Source: Streptomyces sp. NBC_01335 (GTDB lineage Bacteria > Actinomycetota > Actinomycetes > Streptomycetales > Streptomycetaceae). Taken from it: 64,000 nucleotides of DNA. How positions within the stretch are numbered: position 1 is the stretch's first letter; each line of letters starts with the position of its first letter. Location: contig NZ_CP108370.1 of the NCBI RefSeq assembly GCF_035953295.1, forward strand, positions 7,239,001 through 7,303,000, read 5' to 3'. A program made the translations under genes and the position numbers. Shown here piece by piece: positions 63,542-64,000 of the stretch. The notes under the pieces are model-generated. The model ran no database searches and was not told where the DNA came from. It saw nothing but the letters and a program-made list of their open reading frames with translations.

Positions 63542-64000
63542 ATGTCATGGGTACGAGACGTCGGCAGACGCCGGCGTCGCACAAGACAGGCCCTGAACAG
63601 AGCCACGGCCGGGACGGCCCTGATCTCCGCGGTGGCCGTACTCGCCGGGCTGATCAGCGCGGTACCGGCCTCCGCCGCCGGTGCGGCGGACGAGGAGGAC
63701 ACCGGCCTCTACCGCAACACCATCGGCGACACCGTGCGGCAGGACCGCTGTCTTGCCGGAGTGGCGCTGCACGCCGGTGGGCCGAAGATGAAGGCCAAGG
63801 CGGTCGAAGGCCTCTCGGGCAGCGCCGAGCAACTGCGCGCCACCGTCGGGGACGTCGGCTGGATCGGCTTCTACCCGCTCGGTCTCGCCGGCGACGAGGA
63901 CCGGACAGCCGGACTCGCCTACCGCGACGACCTGCGCGCCCGGTCCTCGGCGCTGGAGGACGGCAACGATCCGTACGCCTCCAACGCCTTCTACAGCGAG
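63542..64000 (+). CDS. Secreted protein, 5' part (runs off the window)
   Basis: 153 codons are visible; the reading frame is open to the window end. It starts MSWVRDVGRRRRRTRQALNR, then a hydrophobic stretch (GTALISAVAVLAGLISAVPASAAG) with an AxA cleavage site, so it is exported. The mature start DTGLYRNTIGDTVRQDRCLAGVALHAGGPKMKAKAVEGLSG is a pattern I associate with large secreted Streptomyces proteins of unknown function, some with toxin-like or enzyme C-termini. The rest is needed to say more. Confidence 0.7.
   Translation, partial: MSWVRDVGRRRRRTRQALNRATAGTALISAVAVLAGLISAVPASAAGAADEEDTGLYRNTIGDTVRQDRCLAGVALHAGGPKMKAKAVEGLSGSAEQLRATVGDVGWIGFYPLGLAGDEDRTAGLAYRDDLRARSSALEDGNDPYASNAFYSE

Overview
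The window looks like a Streptomyces chromosome. GC content is very high with strong third-position GC bias, many starts are GTG or TTG, genes overlap by ATGA or GTGA, and one in-frame TTA codon (a bldA-type signal) is visible. It is an accessory-rich stretch with dense regulators, divergent promoters, IS debris and light-response genes.

Left part (1-15.1 kb). A DeoR-type regulator is cut by the window edge. It is followed by a TSUP exporter, a small membrane protein, a DUF309 protein, and a large ATPase/TPR protein of LAL type that lacks its C-terminal LuxR helix-turn-helix. That protein ends 50 bp before a tRNA-Pro(GGG) with a strong terminator. Next come a lower-GC patch with an unrecognised gene, an RbsD/FucU mutarotase-like gene, a 2-deoxyribosyltransferase-like gene, a DUF4232 secreted protein, an ArsR/MFS pair, a VanX-type dipeptidase and a GNAT gene flanked by a 32-bp repeat. 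Two decayed IS5-family transposases lie at 13.4-15.1 kb.

Middle part (15.1-32 kb). A MatC-type dicarboxylate carrier and a class III CoA-transferase sit divergent to a LysR regulator. Then follow a DUF4232 lipoprotein, a 25-residue basic peptide, a twice-frameshifted MFS pseudogene, an SPFH plus NAD-kinase-like couple, a TetR gene behind a 23-bp perfect inverted repeat, PAP2 and DMT membrane proteins, a LamG protein, PadR, FadH, DoxX and DUF1206.

Carotenoid light cluster (32.1-48.2 kb). Photolyase and a LitQ-like SDR are divergent to crtE-crtI-crtB-Rieske (all ATGA-coupled). Opposite are crtY-crtT-crtU, a ZAS anti-sigma-like protein and the ECF sigma factor LitS, with the MerR/B12 regulator LitR divergent from litS. 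This is the known Streptomyces light-induced isorenieratene-type locus; here a branched-chain aminotransferase paralogue is inserted between its two convergent crt operons.

Surface-glycan cluster (48.9-54.0 kb). Three GTGA-coupled genes encode a small membrane protein, a polysaccharide deacetylase fused to a GT2 synthase, and an acyltransferase. They are divergent from a secreted GH18 protein.

Right part (54-64 kb). A TetR/FMN-reductase pair is followed by a partner-switching island: an RsbW-like ATPase, three STAS proteins, a PRC-like protein, a SpoIIE phosphatase and a MarR regulator. ATGA-coupled between phosphatase and STAS gene is a cobalamin-binding protein. It carries the exact Wx9EH and ExH motifs of CarH-type B12 photoreceptors plus a C-terminal helical domain that resembles the bilin domain of photocobilins. 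This phosphatase/B12-sensor/STAS operon is my main candidate for an undescribed light-controlled sigma-factor switch. The window ends with a zinc-type dehydrogenase/TetR pair and the start of a secreted protein.
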